Shown piece after piece: positions 34,665 to 44,700 of a stretch of DNA of 64,000 nt (its first letter is position 1; the number at the start of each line of letters is the position of its first letter). The stretch is taken from positions 124,001-188,000 of the forward strand of contig JBDKSW010000007.1 of NCBI GenBank assembly GCA_039698035.1, given 5' to 3'. A program made the translations under genes and the position numbers. Under the pieces are notes generated by a model. The model was not told the origin of the DNA, ran no database searches, and worked only from the letters and a program-made list of their open reading frames with translations. The stretch comes from JAJFUI01 sp039698035 (GTDB lineage Bacteria; Planctomycetota; Planctomycetia; Pirellulales; Thermoguttaceae).

Positions 34665-37031
34665 GTGGACCAACCGCTTTCCCAGGAACTGCTGCGGAAG
34701 ATGGACGCCTACTGGCGGGCGGCGAATTATCTGTCGGTCGGTCAGATCTATCTCCGCGACAATCCGCTGTTGAGAGAGCCGCTGCGGCCCGAACACGTCA
34801 AGAGACGCTTGCTGGGGCATTTCGGCACCACGCCGGGACTGAACTTCATCTACGTTCATCTCAATCGGGCGATCAAGCAATACGGGCTCAACGCAATTTA
34901 TATCACCGGTCCGGGACACGGAGCGCCGGGCATCGTGGCCAACACGTATCTGGAGGGGACCTACAGCGAGCTTTATCCCGACATTGCCCAGGACGAGGAG
35001 GGGCTCAAGCGGTTCTGCACGCAGTTCTCGTTCCCTGGCGGAATTCCGAGCCATACCGCGCCCGAAACGCCCGGCTCGATCCACGAGGGCGGCGAGTTGG
35101 GCTACGCGCTCTCGCACGCCTACGGCGCCGTGTTCGACAACCCGGACCTGCTGGCCGTCTGCGTCGTCGGCGATGGCGAGGCCGAGACCGGGCCGCTGGC
35201 CACCAGTTGGCACTCGAACAAGTTCCTCAATCCGGCCTTCGACGGCGCGGTGCTGCCGATCCTGCACCTCAATGGTTACAAGATCGCCGGCCCGACGGTC
35301 CTCGCACGGATCAGCCACGAAGAGTTAGATGAGCTGTTTCGCGGTTACGGTTACGTGCCGCACTTCGTCGAAGGCGACCAGCCTGAGACGATGCACCCGC
35401 TCATGGCCTCGACGCTCGACCGCGTGCTGGCCGACATCCGCCAGATTCAGGAAGACGCCCGAACCGCCGGCGTTACCATGCGGCCGCGCTGGCCGATGAT
35501 CGTGTTGCGGACGCCCAAGGGCTGGACCGGGCCCAAGGTCGTCGATGGGCAGCCGATCGAAGGCACGTTCCGTGCGCACCAGGTCCCGATGGGCGACATG
35601 GACAAGCCCGAACATCTCGAAATCCTCGAACAGTGGATGCGCGGTTACCGGCCCGAGGAGCTGTTCGACGACCGCGGCCGGCTGAAACGCGAATTGGCCG
35701 AGCTGGCCCCGAAGGGCGACGCCCGGATGAGCGCCAATCCGCACTCGAACGGCGGGGTCCTGCTGCGCGACCTGCGGCTGCCCGACTTCCGCGATTACGC
35801 GGTTGCCGTGCCCTCGCCCGGCGTCGTTAAGGCCGAGGCGACGCGCGTTCAGGGCGCGTTCATCCGCGACGTCGTCAAGCTGAACGCCGACGTCCGAAAC
35901 TTCCGGATTTTCAGCCCCGACGAGACGGCTTCCAACCGCTGGAACCCGGTTTTCGAGGCGACCAATCGGCAGTTCGTCGGCCAGATATTGCCCAACGATG
36001 ATCATGTCGGGCTCGAGGGCCGTGTGATGGAAATGCTCAGCGAGCACCAGTGCCAAGGCTGGCTCGAAGGCTACCTGCTCACCGGCCGCCACGGCTTCTT
36101 CTCATGCTACGAGGCGTTCATTCACATCGTCGATTCGATGTTCAACCAGCACGCGAAGTGGCTCAAGGGCATTCGCCGCATCGGCTGGCGGCGGCCCATC
36201 GCCTCGCTCAACTACCTGCTCACGTCGCACGTCTGGCGGCAAGACCACAACGGATTCAGTCATCAGGATCCTGGCTTCATCGACCATGTGGTCAACAAGA
36301 AGGCCGAGGTGATTCGCGTCTATCTGCCGCCCGACGCCAATACGCTGTTGAGCGTGACGGACCACTGCCTGCGAAGCCGCAATTATGTGAACGTGATCGT
36401 GGCCGGCAAGCAGGCCGAACACCAGTGGCTCGACATGGACGCCGCCGTCAAGCATTGCACGGCCGGCATCGGCATCTGGGCGTGGGCCAGCAGCGACGCC
36501 GGTGGCGATCCGGACGTGGTCATGGCCTGCTGCGGCGACGTGCCAACCCTGGAAACGTTGGCCGCCGTCGATCTGCTGCGGCACGTCGTTCCGGGGCTGA
36601 AGATTCGCGTGGTCAACGTCGTGGACCTGATGAAATTGCAGCCGGCCAGCGAACATCCGCATGGCCTGAGCGACGCCGACTTCGACATGTTGTTCACCAA
36701 GGACAAGCCGGTGGTTTTCGCGTTCCACGGCTATCCGTGGCTCATCCACCGCCTGACCTACCGCCGCACGAACCACAAAAACATCCACGTGCGCGGCTAC
36801 AAGGAAGAAGGCACCACGACGACGCCGTTCGACATGGCCGTTCTCAACGACCTCGATCGTTTCCACCTGGCCAATGACGTAATCGATCGCACGACGCAGC
36901 TAAGCTCGAAGGCGGCCTACGCGAAACAGGCGATCCGCGACAAGCTGATCGAGCACAAGCGGTACATTGTCTGCCACGGCGAGGACATGCCCGAGGTCCG
37001 CGACTGGCAGTGGAGTGGCTCGCGAGGATAA
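34665..37031 (+). CDS. xfp: Xylulose-5-phosphate/fructose-6-phosphate phosphoketolase
   Basis: 788 residues from GTG 34665 with AAGGAG at 34651-34656; this length is the family norm. A thiamine-diphosphate enzyme that phosphorolyses xylulose-5-P (and often fructose-6-P) to acetyl phosphate plus a triose or tetrose phosphate. The ThDP/Mg segment is GDGEAETGPLATSW, and GPGHGAPG, SFPGGIPSH and a later EHQCQGWLEGYLLTGRHG stretch are characteristic. Sugar carbon can thus reach acetyl phosphate without decarboxylation, and acetate kinase could yield ATP. It is divergent from metY and convergent with the TPR gene downstream. Confidence 0.95.
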   Translation: MDQPLSQELLRKMDAYWRAANYLSVGQIYLRDNPLLREPLRPEHVKRRLLGHFGTTPGLNFIYVHLNRAIKQYGLNAIYITGPGHGAPGIVANTYLEGTYSELYPDIAQDEEGLKRFCTQFSFPGGIPSHTAPETPGSIHEGGELGYALSHAYGAVFDNPDLLAVCVVGDGEAETGPLATSWHSNKFLNPAFDGAVLPILHLNGYKIAGPTVLARISHEELDELFRGYGYVPHFVEGDQPETMHPLMASTLDRVLADIRQIQEDARTAGVTMRPRWPMIVLRTPKGWTGPKVVDGQPIEGTFRAHQVPMGDMDKPEHLEILEQWMRGYRPEELFDDRGRLKRELAELAPKGDARMSANPHSNGGVLLRDLRLPDFRDYAVAVPSPGVVKAEATRVQGAFIRDVVKLNADVRNFRIFSPDETASNRWNPVFEATNRQFVGQILPNDDHVGLEGRVMEMLSEHQCQGWLEGYLLTGRHGFFSCYEAFIHIVDSMFNQHAKWLKGIRRIGWRRPIASLNYLLTSHVWRQDHNGFSHQDPGFIDHVVNKKAEVIRVYLPPDANTLLSVTDHCLRSRNYVNVIVAGKQAEHQWLDMDAAVKHCTAGIGIWAWASSDAGGDPDVVMACCGDVPTLETLAAVDLLRHVVPGLKIRVVNVVDLMKLQPASEHPHGLSDADFDMLFTKDKPVVFAFHGYPWLIHRLTYRRTNHKNIHVRGYKEEGTTTTPFDMAVLNDLDRFHLANDVIDRTTQLSSKAAYAKQAIRDKLIEHKRYIVCHGEDMPEVRDWQWSGSRG

Positions 37032-37082
37032 CGCTCGCGCGGCCGGAGAACGGCGATGACCGACCATCGCTCGGCATTTGCC

Positions 37083-37107
37083 CCCCCCGCTCGCTTCGAG
37101 CGAGGGG
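37083..37107. terminator. GC-rich hairpin between convergent genes
   Basis: Six-base stem CGCTCG/CGAGCG around CTT, extended after one mismatch by four C-G pairs, in the 153-base gap between the phosphoketolase and TPR genes. It adjoins a C8 tract. No T-tract on either side, so intrinsic termination is uncertain; it may instead be a dispersed palindrome. Confidence 0.3.
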
Positions 37108-37184
37108 TGGTTGCGAGGGCCGCCCAGCCAAATGACGCCACGCGTCGCATCCCGTTCGTATGACGGTCTCGAACGTCGGCGAAC

Positions 37185-38861
37185 CTAGCGTTCCGAGCTT
37201 CGCAGCTTTTCGATCACTTCCTTGCTCTTGCGAGCGTCCGCGTTATTCGGATCGATTTCGAGAATCTTGTCGAAGTCGGCGAGCGCCCGCTCGAGTTGGC
37301 CCTGCTTGTAGTAGACATAGCCGCGGTTGGCGTACGCCCCAAGGTACTTTGGATCCAGTCGAATCGCTTGGCTATAGTTTGCCAGGGCACTCTCCATGTC
37401 ATCTTTCTGTCGATAGGCCAGACCGCGGTTGTAGTAGATCTCGGCGAACCGCGGATAGAGTTCCAACGCCTTGTCGTACTCGGCGATGGCCTTGTCCAAC
37501 TCGTTCGCGCGGTGCAGGGTCGTGCCGTTCTTGGAATGCTCCAGGGCACCTGTCTTCGCCGCTTGCAGGGCGCCCTCGAGCTGATCGACCGCTTGCGCCC
37601 GCTGGGCTCGCGAATCGGCGGAACCCCAGTCTTTGTAGGCTTCGGACGTTCGCGGATCGAGCCGAATCACCTCGCGGTAATCGGCCAGAGCGGCCGCCGT
37701 CTGGTTGCGGGCCAGTCGGGCCATGGCACGATGGAAACGGGCCTCGCCAAAACCTGGATCCAGCTTGATCGCTTCGTCGTAATCGGCCAATGCCCGATCC
37801 AAATCGCCTTTCAGCACATAGACATCGCCACGCAGGAGCCGCGCTTCACAGTCATCGGGATTTTGGGTGACGGCCTGGTCCAGGTCGGCAAGCCCCTTGG
37901 CGAAGTCGCCTTTCCGAGCCAGCACGTACCCACGTTCGCGATACACTTCGGTGAACTTCGGTTCCATCGCAAGCACGTCGGCGAAGTCGGCGAGCGCCCG
38001 ATCCCAATCGCCCTTCTTGCGATAGACGAAACCGCGGGTGAAACGATAGGAAGGATCCTTCGGCGACAATTTCGCCGCCAGCTTGACCGCCTGCTCCATG
38101 TCGGCGAGCGCGGCGTCGAAATCGCCCTTCATCAGCCGGGCGTGGCCCCGTTCGCACCAATTGTCCGGGCCCTCGGGATCCAGTTCGGTCGCTCGGCCAT
38201 AGTCGGCGATTGCCCGATCCCATTCGCCCATCTCGAAATAGGTCTTGCCGCGGCTGGTGTACGAGGCGGCGTCTTTCGGCGAGAGCCGAACGGCAATGTC
38301 CAGATCGTTCAGCGCACGGTCGAGGTCGCCCACCATCATGAGGTTGTAGCCGCGATCACGGTAGGCCTCGGCATAGTTCGGCTCCAGCCGAATCGCGTCG
38401 CCATAGTCGTTCACGGCCTTCTCGTACTCGTGCTTTGAAAAATGCGCGTAGCCACGATTGAAATACGACCGGGCGCCGTCGGGCACCAGCTTGATGGCCA
38501 TGTCCAGGTCGGCGATGCCCCGGTCCACGTCGCCAAGCATCACCAAGGCCAGCCCGCGATCGCAATACGCGTCGGCAAACTTCGGATCGAGCTCGATCGC
38601 CTTGTTGAACAGCAATATCGCGCCCTCGGCATCGTCTTTCTGCAGGGCCTCGGCTCCCTTCTGATAGGCCTGAGCCGCTGGAGAGATGTCCTTGGCCTGG
38701 TCGCCCGGAACGCTGTGGCCCGACCGTTCAACTGCCCGATCGCGCGGGCTGCGTCCGACCGCCGGCCCCTGAGCAACGGCCACGGCGGCCAGCACCAGTC
38801 CGAAAACCATCGCGAAGCCAAGGGGCAAAGAGCCCGTAAGCAACGAGTTGCGTCGATCCAT
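37185..38861 (-). CDS. Secreted TPR-repeat protein
   Basis: 558 residues from ATG 38859-38861, preceded by AAGGAAG. Signal peptide about 1-31 (MVFGLVLAAVAVAQG), then about thirteen 34-residue TPR units from residue about 60 to the end. They carry the consensus A-x3-R-G-x2-Y/L-x4-D-x2-(R/A)-A-(L/I)-x-D-(Y/L)-x2-A-(I/V)-x-L-x-P almost unbroken. The repeats are of the closely similar bacterial Sel1/OGT-like type and should form a superhelical protein-binding scaffold in the periplasm. Partners are unknown. Confidence 0.88.
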   Translation of the reverse strand: MDRRNSLLTGSLPLGFAMVFGLVLAAVAVAQGPAVGRSPRDRAVERSGHSVPGDQAKDISPAAQAYQKGAEALQKDDAEGAILLFNKAIELDPKFADAYCDRGLALVMLGDVDRGIADLDMAIKLVPDGARSYFNRGYAHFSKHEYEKAVNDYGDAIRLEPNYAEAYRDRGYNLMMVGDLDRALNDLDIAVRLSPKDAASYTSRGKTYFEMGEWDRAIADYGRATELDPEGPDNWCERGHARLMKGDFDAALADMEQAVKLAAKLSPKDPSYRFTRGFVYRKKGDWDRALADFADVLAMEPKFTEVYRERGYVLARKGDFAKGLADLDQAVTQNPDDCEARLLRGDVYVLKGDLDRALADYDEAIKLDPGFGEARFHRAMARLARNQTAAALADYREVIRLDPRTSEAYKDWGSADSRAQRAQAVDQLEGALQAAKTGALEHSKNGTTLHRANELDKAIAEYDKALELYPRFAEIYYNRGLAYRQKDDMESALANYSQAIRLDPKYLGAYANRGYVYYKQGQLERALADFDKILEIDPNNADARKSKEVIEKLRSSER

Positions 38862-39265
38862 GATGTTCTTCCTTGAAAGCGGAGAATACAAGCAGCCGCC
38901 AGTTTACCGACTGGCCAAAATGTCGCAAGAGCAGCTCCAGACCCTTGGGATGCCGACCTTGCCACGATTCCCTGTGTCATTTGCAGCATTGGCCAGGAGG
39001 CGTTGCCTCCAAACGCCATCATTCGCAGCCACGCATTGGCATGGCATTTTCCTTGTGGTCGCCCGCGAGGTATACTCCACAGATAGCGGGGGCGTCCGAG
39101 ATGCCGAGTCCCGGTAGCCGATCCGTGCGAGGTTGTTGCACGATTTGCTGACCCAACACGGTTTCTGCGGTATTGCGACCCGAAACACAACGACCGAGTC
39201 GTTGGCGGGCCACGGACTGTGTGAGCCGCAGCCGTTCCCGAGCCTTTTTCCGCCAAGGGCCGTCC
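38862..39265. other. 404-bp divergent intergenic region
   Basis: Between the minus-strand TPR gene and the plus-strand HExxH protein gene. TATACT at 39071-39076 is a possible -10 but no fitting -35 is seen. No RNA gene or terminator recognised. Confidence 0.35.
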
Positions 39266-40579
39266 ATGCGAAGGATGCTGCGAAGATCGCTCGCGAGTGC
39301 TTTGATGACGTTGATGGTCGGAATGGCTGCAACGGCCGACGCGACCGACGACGCGCGCACCGCCGCCCTGGGTATTCGCAAATTGTCCAGCAAGCGGCTG
39401 ACGCTTTATACCGACGTGGCCGACGCCGAAGTCGATCAACTGCCGGCCGCCTTCGATCAGGCGTTTCCGCAGTGGTGTCGTTACTTTGGCGTCGATGCAA
39501 GCAAGCTGGCCGACTGGCGCCTGACGGCTTGTCTGATGAAGGCCCGATCGCCGTTCGTCACGGCCGGGCTGCTGCCGTCGGAAGTGCCTGTGCCGGAGGG
39601 CCGCGGCTACACGCGGTTCGACACGTTTTGGCTCGACGACCAGCCGAGCGACTGGTATCGCCGCGAACTGCTGCTTCACGAAGGGACGCATGGGTTCATG
39701 TACACGGTGCTGGGCGATTGCGGCCCGCCCTGGTACATGGAGGGCATGGCCGAGTATCTCGGCACACACCGATGGGAACAGGGGCGGCTGACGCTGGGCT
39801 ACATGCCACGCAGCCGCGACGAGTCGCCGCGTTGGGGCCGCGTGCCCACGATTCAGCGTCTTGTCGAGCGGAATCAGATGGCGTCACTCGACTCGATCAT
39901 TCGCTACGAGACCACGGCACATCGACAGCCCGAGGCCTACGCCTGGTGTTGGGCCGTTGCCACCTTGCTGGATCGCCATCCGCGCTATCAGCAGCGTTTT
40001 CGGAAGTTGACGCAACAGGTGGGGCAACCCGATTTCAACGAGCAGTTCCACCGTCTTTTCCAAGCCGATTGGCAGGAGCTGTGCGAAGAGTGGCAATTGA
40101 TGGCTTTTGGCATGGAATACGGTTATGACGTGGTCCGCTCGGCGGTTGACTTCAGGCCGGCAACGGTCTCGCCACGTTCCGTGCGAGGGCCGGGGGCCGA
40201 TCCGGACGATCCGGTTCACGTCGCTGCCGACCGCGGTTGGCAGAACTCGGGCCTGCGGCTCGAAGCTGGCAGCCGCTATCGCTTGACTGCCGCAGGCCGG
40301 TATCAGGTTGCCAAGGAGCCAAAAATCTGGTGGTGCGAGCCGGGCGGCGTCTCGATCCGCTACTATCATGGCCAGCCGCTCGGCATCCTGCTGGCGGCCG
40401 TTCGCCCTGACCATCCGCCGCACGACAGCCCGTCGGCCTTGCTTCGTCCGACCGTCGTGGGGCTCGGCACGACGCTTGCGCCAACCGAGTCCGGCACACT
40501 CTTTCTGAAGATCAACGACTCGGCCGGAGAACTGGACGACAACGCCGGCGAGTTAACCGTTCGCGTCGAGAAAGAATAG
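39266..40579 (+). CDS. Secreted gluzincin-like metallopeptidase with C-terminal beta-domain
   Basis: 437 residues from ATG 39266 with a signal peptide (about 1-26). The core has HEGTH (His138, Glu139, His142) followed about 16 residues on by EGMAEYLG (Glu158), the HExxH...E layout of gluzincin metallopeptidases. After about residue 310 comes a separate beta-rich domain (VHVAADRGWQNSGLRLEAGS ending GTLFLKINDS) resembling the PA-IL/LecA-like lectin fold. A secreted zinc peptidase with a binding domain is the best reading. It stands alone, 106 bases before the M50 gene. Confidence 0.65.
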   Translation: MRRMLRRSLASALMTLMVGMAATADATDDARTAALGIRKLSSKRLTLYTDVADAEVDQLPAAFDQAFPQWCRYFGVDASKLADWRLTACLMKARSPFVTAGLLPSEVPVPEGRGYTRFDTFWLDDQPSDWYRRELLLHEGTHGFMYTVLGDCGPPWYMEGMAEYLGTHRWEQGRLTLGYMPRSRDESPRWGRVPTIQRLVERNQMASLDSIIRYETTAHRQPEAYAWCWAVATLLDRHPRYQQRFRKLTQQVGQPDFNEQFHRLFQADWQELCEEWQLMAFGMEYGYDVVRSAVDFRPATVSPRSVRGPGADPDDPVHVAADRGWQNSGLRLEAGSRYRLTAAGRYQVAKEPKIWWCEPGGVSIRYYHGQPLGILLAAVRPDHPPHDSPSALLRPTVVGLGTTLAPTESGTLFLKINDSAGELDDNAGELTVRVEKE

Positions 40580-40685
40580 GGAAGCCAGGAGGACGCCGAT
40601 CGGTTCGGGACGTGGGCCGTTCCGCGATGACGCCGTGGCCCCTTCTGCCGCCGACGGGGCCGTGGTATCCTGGAACGTCTAACGC

Positions 40686-41708
40686 ATGGCAAGTTGTGCC
40701 GCTCGCAAAGCCCAGTCTGACGATATGCCCGACGCATCCAACACGGTTGACTTGTCCCGGTCCGAACCGCAACGTCGCGTGACCCTCCCGGTCGTCCTTT
40801 TTCTGGCGACGTGCGCTTCGACGTTTTGGGTGGGCTCTGCGGCTTGGCATCCCATGGTGCATCTTGGCAATATGTACCGGATGTACCGCGTGCTGGCCGA
40901 CAATTTGCCCCAAGGCTCGCCGACGGCCGCCTTGCGTCAGGCCCTGGCGGTCGGTTTTGGCCAAGTCGATTGGCGTCAAGGGCTGTTCTACATGGGCCTG
41001 GTGTTGGCCATCTTGCTCATGCACGAGATGGGCCACTTTCTGATGACGCTCCGGCATCGTATCCCGGCGAGCCTGCCCTATTTCATCCCGCTTCCGATCG
41101 TGCCGTTTGGGACCTTGGGCGCTATCATCGGCATGGACGGCGCGCAGGCCAATCGTCGCAAGCTGTTCGACATGGGCGTTGCGGGACCGTTGGCCGGACT
41201 GGCCGTCACCGTGCCGGTGCTCTGGATTGGCGTCCGCATGCTTCAGCCAACGGCACCGGCGCCGGGCGAGCTGGTCTTCCACAACTCGCTGATCGTGCAG
41301 TCTTTGATCACCTGGCTGCGGCCGGACTATCCGACGCCAGGCTTCATCTGCTTGAACCAGTTCAACGCCTTTCTGATGGCCGGATGGGTTGGCGTGCTTG
41401 TGACGGGGCTGAACATGCTGCCGATCAGTCAGTTCGACGGCGGCCACGTGGCCTACGCACTGTTGGGCCGTCGCGCCCACATACTCGCTCGCGGGTTGAT
41501 CGTGGGCGGCATCGTCGCAATGGTCTACTGGGACAAGTATTTCTGGTTTCTCATGCTGCTGCTGGTCGTCTTGCTAGGCCCCGATCATCCGCCGACCGCG
41601 GACGATCGCGCTCGGCTCGGTTGGCCGAGGCTGTTGATCGGCTGGGCCTCGCTTCTGATTCCAATCCTCTGCTTCCCGCTCCTCGGAATCACGCCAGCGG
41701 GCCGCTAG
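40686..41708 (+). CDS. M50 site-2-protease family membrane metalloprotease
   Basis: 340 residues with about six hydrophobic helices. The zinc site is HEMGH (His113, Glu114, His117) within a membrane helix, and the third ligand lies in NMLPISQFDGGH (about residues 245-256). Site-2 proteases cut membrane-embedded helices of regulators or signal peptides. No PDZ domain is seen. Its stop codon overlaps the stop of the convergent uvrA gene (shared CTAG). Confidence 0.88.
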   Translation: MASCAARKAQSDDMPDASNTVDLSRSEPQRRVTLPVVLFLATCASTFWVGSAAWHPMVHLGNMYRMYRVLADNLPQGSPTAALRQALAVGFGQVDWRQGLFYMGLVLAILLMHEMGHFLMTLRHRIPASLPYFIPLPIVPFGTLGAIIGMDGAQANRRKLFDMGVAGPLAGLAVTVPVLWIGVRMLQPTAPAPGELVFHNSLIVQSLITWLRPDYPTPGFICLNQFNAFLMAGWVGVLVTGLNMLPISQFDGGHVAYALLGRRAHILARGLIVGGIVAMVYWDKYFWFLMLLLVVLLGPDHPPTADDRARLGWPRLLIGWASLLIPILCFPLLGITPAGR

Positions 41709-44700
41709 GAAGAAGACCGCGAAGCCAAGTGCGACTTCAGCAGCTCGCGAAGGTCGCCCCCGGCCAGATCGTCCTTGGTGCAGAACTTCAGCAGAATTGT
41801 GTCGCTGTCCGGGTGGCTGGCGTCCAGTTCCGGATCATGGCCAATGTCGGTGATCTGGCCCAAGGTGAACCGGCCCTTCGGACCCGTCAGATGCAAATAT
41901 ACCGCGTCGAGTTTCTTCGTCTGGATGGCCGCCCAGGGATGTTGTTGGCCGGGCAGACAGACCGGCACAACCTGTTTGTGCCCCCAGTCGAACGTGGCGT
42001 TCGGCGCGAGTTCTTTCAACAAGGCCAGCAGCTTTTCGAGAACGCCGACTTCCCACCGAACGGTCTTGCCCAGCGGGAAACCACGATGTGCCATGTGCCA
42101 GACGCGGCCTAGCTGCTTCCAGGGCTGCAAAATATTCGATTTTGCCTGAACCTTCTCTCGGAACTTGCCAAAGCCGGCGATCGCGCGGTCCACGAATTCC
42201 CAGAACTCGTTGCGGTCGATCTCCTGATATGCGTGAACCCGCAGTTCGATCTCTTGCCAGGGGCCGCGGAGATTCTTGCACCGCACGCGCGACTCGGTGC
42301 CGTAAAGCGGCAGCTCGGGCATGTCGTTGAGCGGTTTCAAATCGAGCGTTGCGATCAGCTCCTCGCGTTTGAACGTGTTTCGGGCCGTGCGAAACTTCAT
42401 CTTGAGCAGCCACTCCTCGCCCGTGATGGCGTGGAAAAACCAGCCGTCCGACTTCTTCGCCGCGCGAATCTCGACGACACTTCGCTCGTTCCAATCCGTC
42501 TCGGCGAACAAGTCCGAGGTCTCTTGAATGCGGTCAATCACCGCGGCCAAGATTCGACCGTCCCAGCGGCATGGATTGCCGCTTCGGCCGACGCGCTGCT
42601 CGGTGTGCCAGCGACGGCCGTCCAATTCCCAGGGCATCCGAGCGTCACCGCCCACGTCGTTGATGTCCCGATCGCCTGCCTGCCTGGCGGCCTCGGCGGC
42701 AAAGTCGAACGGCTTCCGCTCGGCGAGCGGCCCGGCCGCCAGCGTGGGCGCCAGCGCGACGGCCGTGTGGCTTTTGCCGGCTTCGCCGGAGGCCACAATG
42801 TCTTCCGGCGTTCCGGCGGCCACCACATGCCCGCCGTCTTCGCCAGCCTCGGGGCCCAAATCGATCACCCAGTCGGCCGTCTTGATCACGTCCAGGTTGT
42901 GCTCGATGACGACCACCGTGTTGCCGAGATCGACGAGCCGGTTCAACACGTCCAGCAGCTTGGCCAGATCGTCGAAGTGGAGCCCCGTGGTCGGCTCGTC
43001 CAGCAGGTAGAGCGTTCGTCCCGTGTCGGGTCGCGACAGCTCGGCGGCCAGCTTCACGCGCTGCGCCTCGCCGCCGGAGAGCGTCGGCGCCGATTGGCCG
43101 AGTGTGAGATAGTCGAGGCCCACGTCGCAGAGCGTTTGCAGTGGGCGGCGAATCTTCGGAATGTTCTCAAACAGCTTGACCGCCTCGCCGCACGACATGT
43201 CGAGCACGTCGGCAATCGACTTTCCGTGATAGTGGACGGCCAAGGTTTCAGGATTGTAGCGATGGCCGCGACACGTGTCGCATTCGAGCCAAACGTCCGG
43301 CAAAAAGTGCATCTCGACACGAAGCTGTCCATTGCCTTCGCACTTTTCGCACCGGCCGCCCGGCACGTTGAAACTGAATCGCCGCGGCGTGAAGCCACGG
43401 AGCTTGGCCTCTGGCAGTTGCGCGTAGAGCGAGCGAATCAGATCGAAAACGCCGGTAAACGTGGCCGGGTTCGACGAGGGCGTCTGTCCCAGCGGCTGCT
43501 GATCGACCCGAATCACCTTGTTGATCAGTTGGATGCCGTGGATGGCGTCGTGGGCGCCCGGCGCGATCTTCGCCCGGTGAAGCGTTCTGGCCAACGACGC
43601 GAACAACACGTCCTCGATCAAGGAGCTTTTGCCGCTTCCGCTGACACCGGTCACGGCCGTCAGCGTTCCCAGCGGAATCCGCACGTCGATGTTTTTCAGG
43701 TTGTGATGCCGCGCGCCGAGGATTTCCAGCCAACCGCCGGGCGCCACGTGGGGAGAGGGAAGCGTGGAGACGGGAGAGACGCGATCGGCAGGCGTTTTGC
43801 CGCCTCGTGTCTTGGACCGCTTTGCTTGTCGGCCAACGCCCTTTTCTTCCTCCGCCTTCTCCACTCCCCGGATCCGCCGATTCGTCGGCACAGCGATCGC
43901 TTTTTTGCCGGACAGATAGGGGCCGGTGACCGACCCGCGTTGTCGGGCAACCTCGGACGGCGTGCCGGCGGCAACCACCTGTCCGCCGTGACGGCCGGCG
44001 GCCGGGCCGAAATCCAGCAGTTGGTCGGCGTGTCGGACGACCTCCCGGTCGTGTTCGACGACGAGCAGCGTGTTGCCCAGGTCGCGGAGCTTGTCAAACG
44101 CCTTGATCAGGCGGTGGTTGTCGCGAGGGTGCAGCCCAATCGTTGGCTCGTCGAGGACGTAAAGCACGCCACAGAGGCCGCTGCCGACCTGCGAGGCCAG
44201 TCGAATCCGCTGCATTTCACCGCCGGAGAGGGTCGCGGCCGGCCGCGCCAAGGTCAGATACTCCAGCCCCACATCGACGAGGAACCGCACGCGATTGCGA
44301 ACCTCACGGCTCACCTCGCCGGCAATCTTCCGCTCGCGGTCGGTTTGCTTCCAGGCTTCAAACAGTTCCAACAATCGGCCCAGCGGCAGCCGGCACAGCT
44401 CATCCATGGTCCGGCCGGACGAGTCCTCGCCCAGCCAAAGTCGCACGGACGCCGCATCGTCACGCAGACGGCTGCCGTAGCACACCGAGCAATCGACCTC
44501 ATCGACGAGGTTTTCCAGCCGCATGCGGAACGATGGCGAAATGCGGCTCGCCTCTTCCAGGGCCGGATAAAGGCCCTTGAATTGGAACCGCAACGAACCG
44601 GCCGCCGAACAGCCATCCGCAGGCACCTCGAACCATTGCTGGTCCGTCCCGTGGAAGATCAGTCGGCGATGGCGGCCGCCGAGTTGCTCGAAAGGCACGT

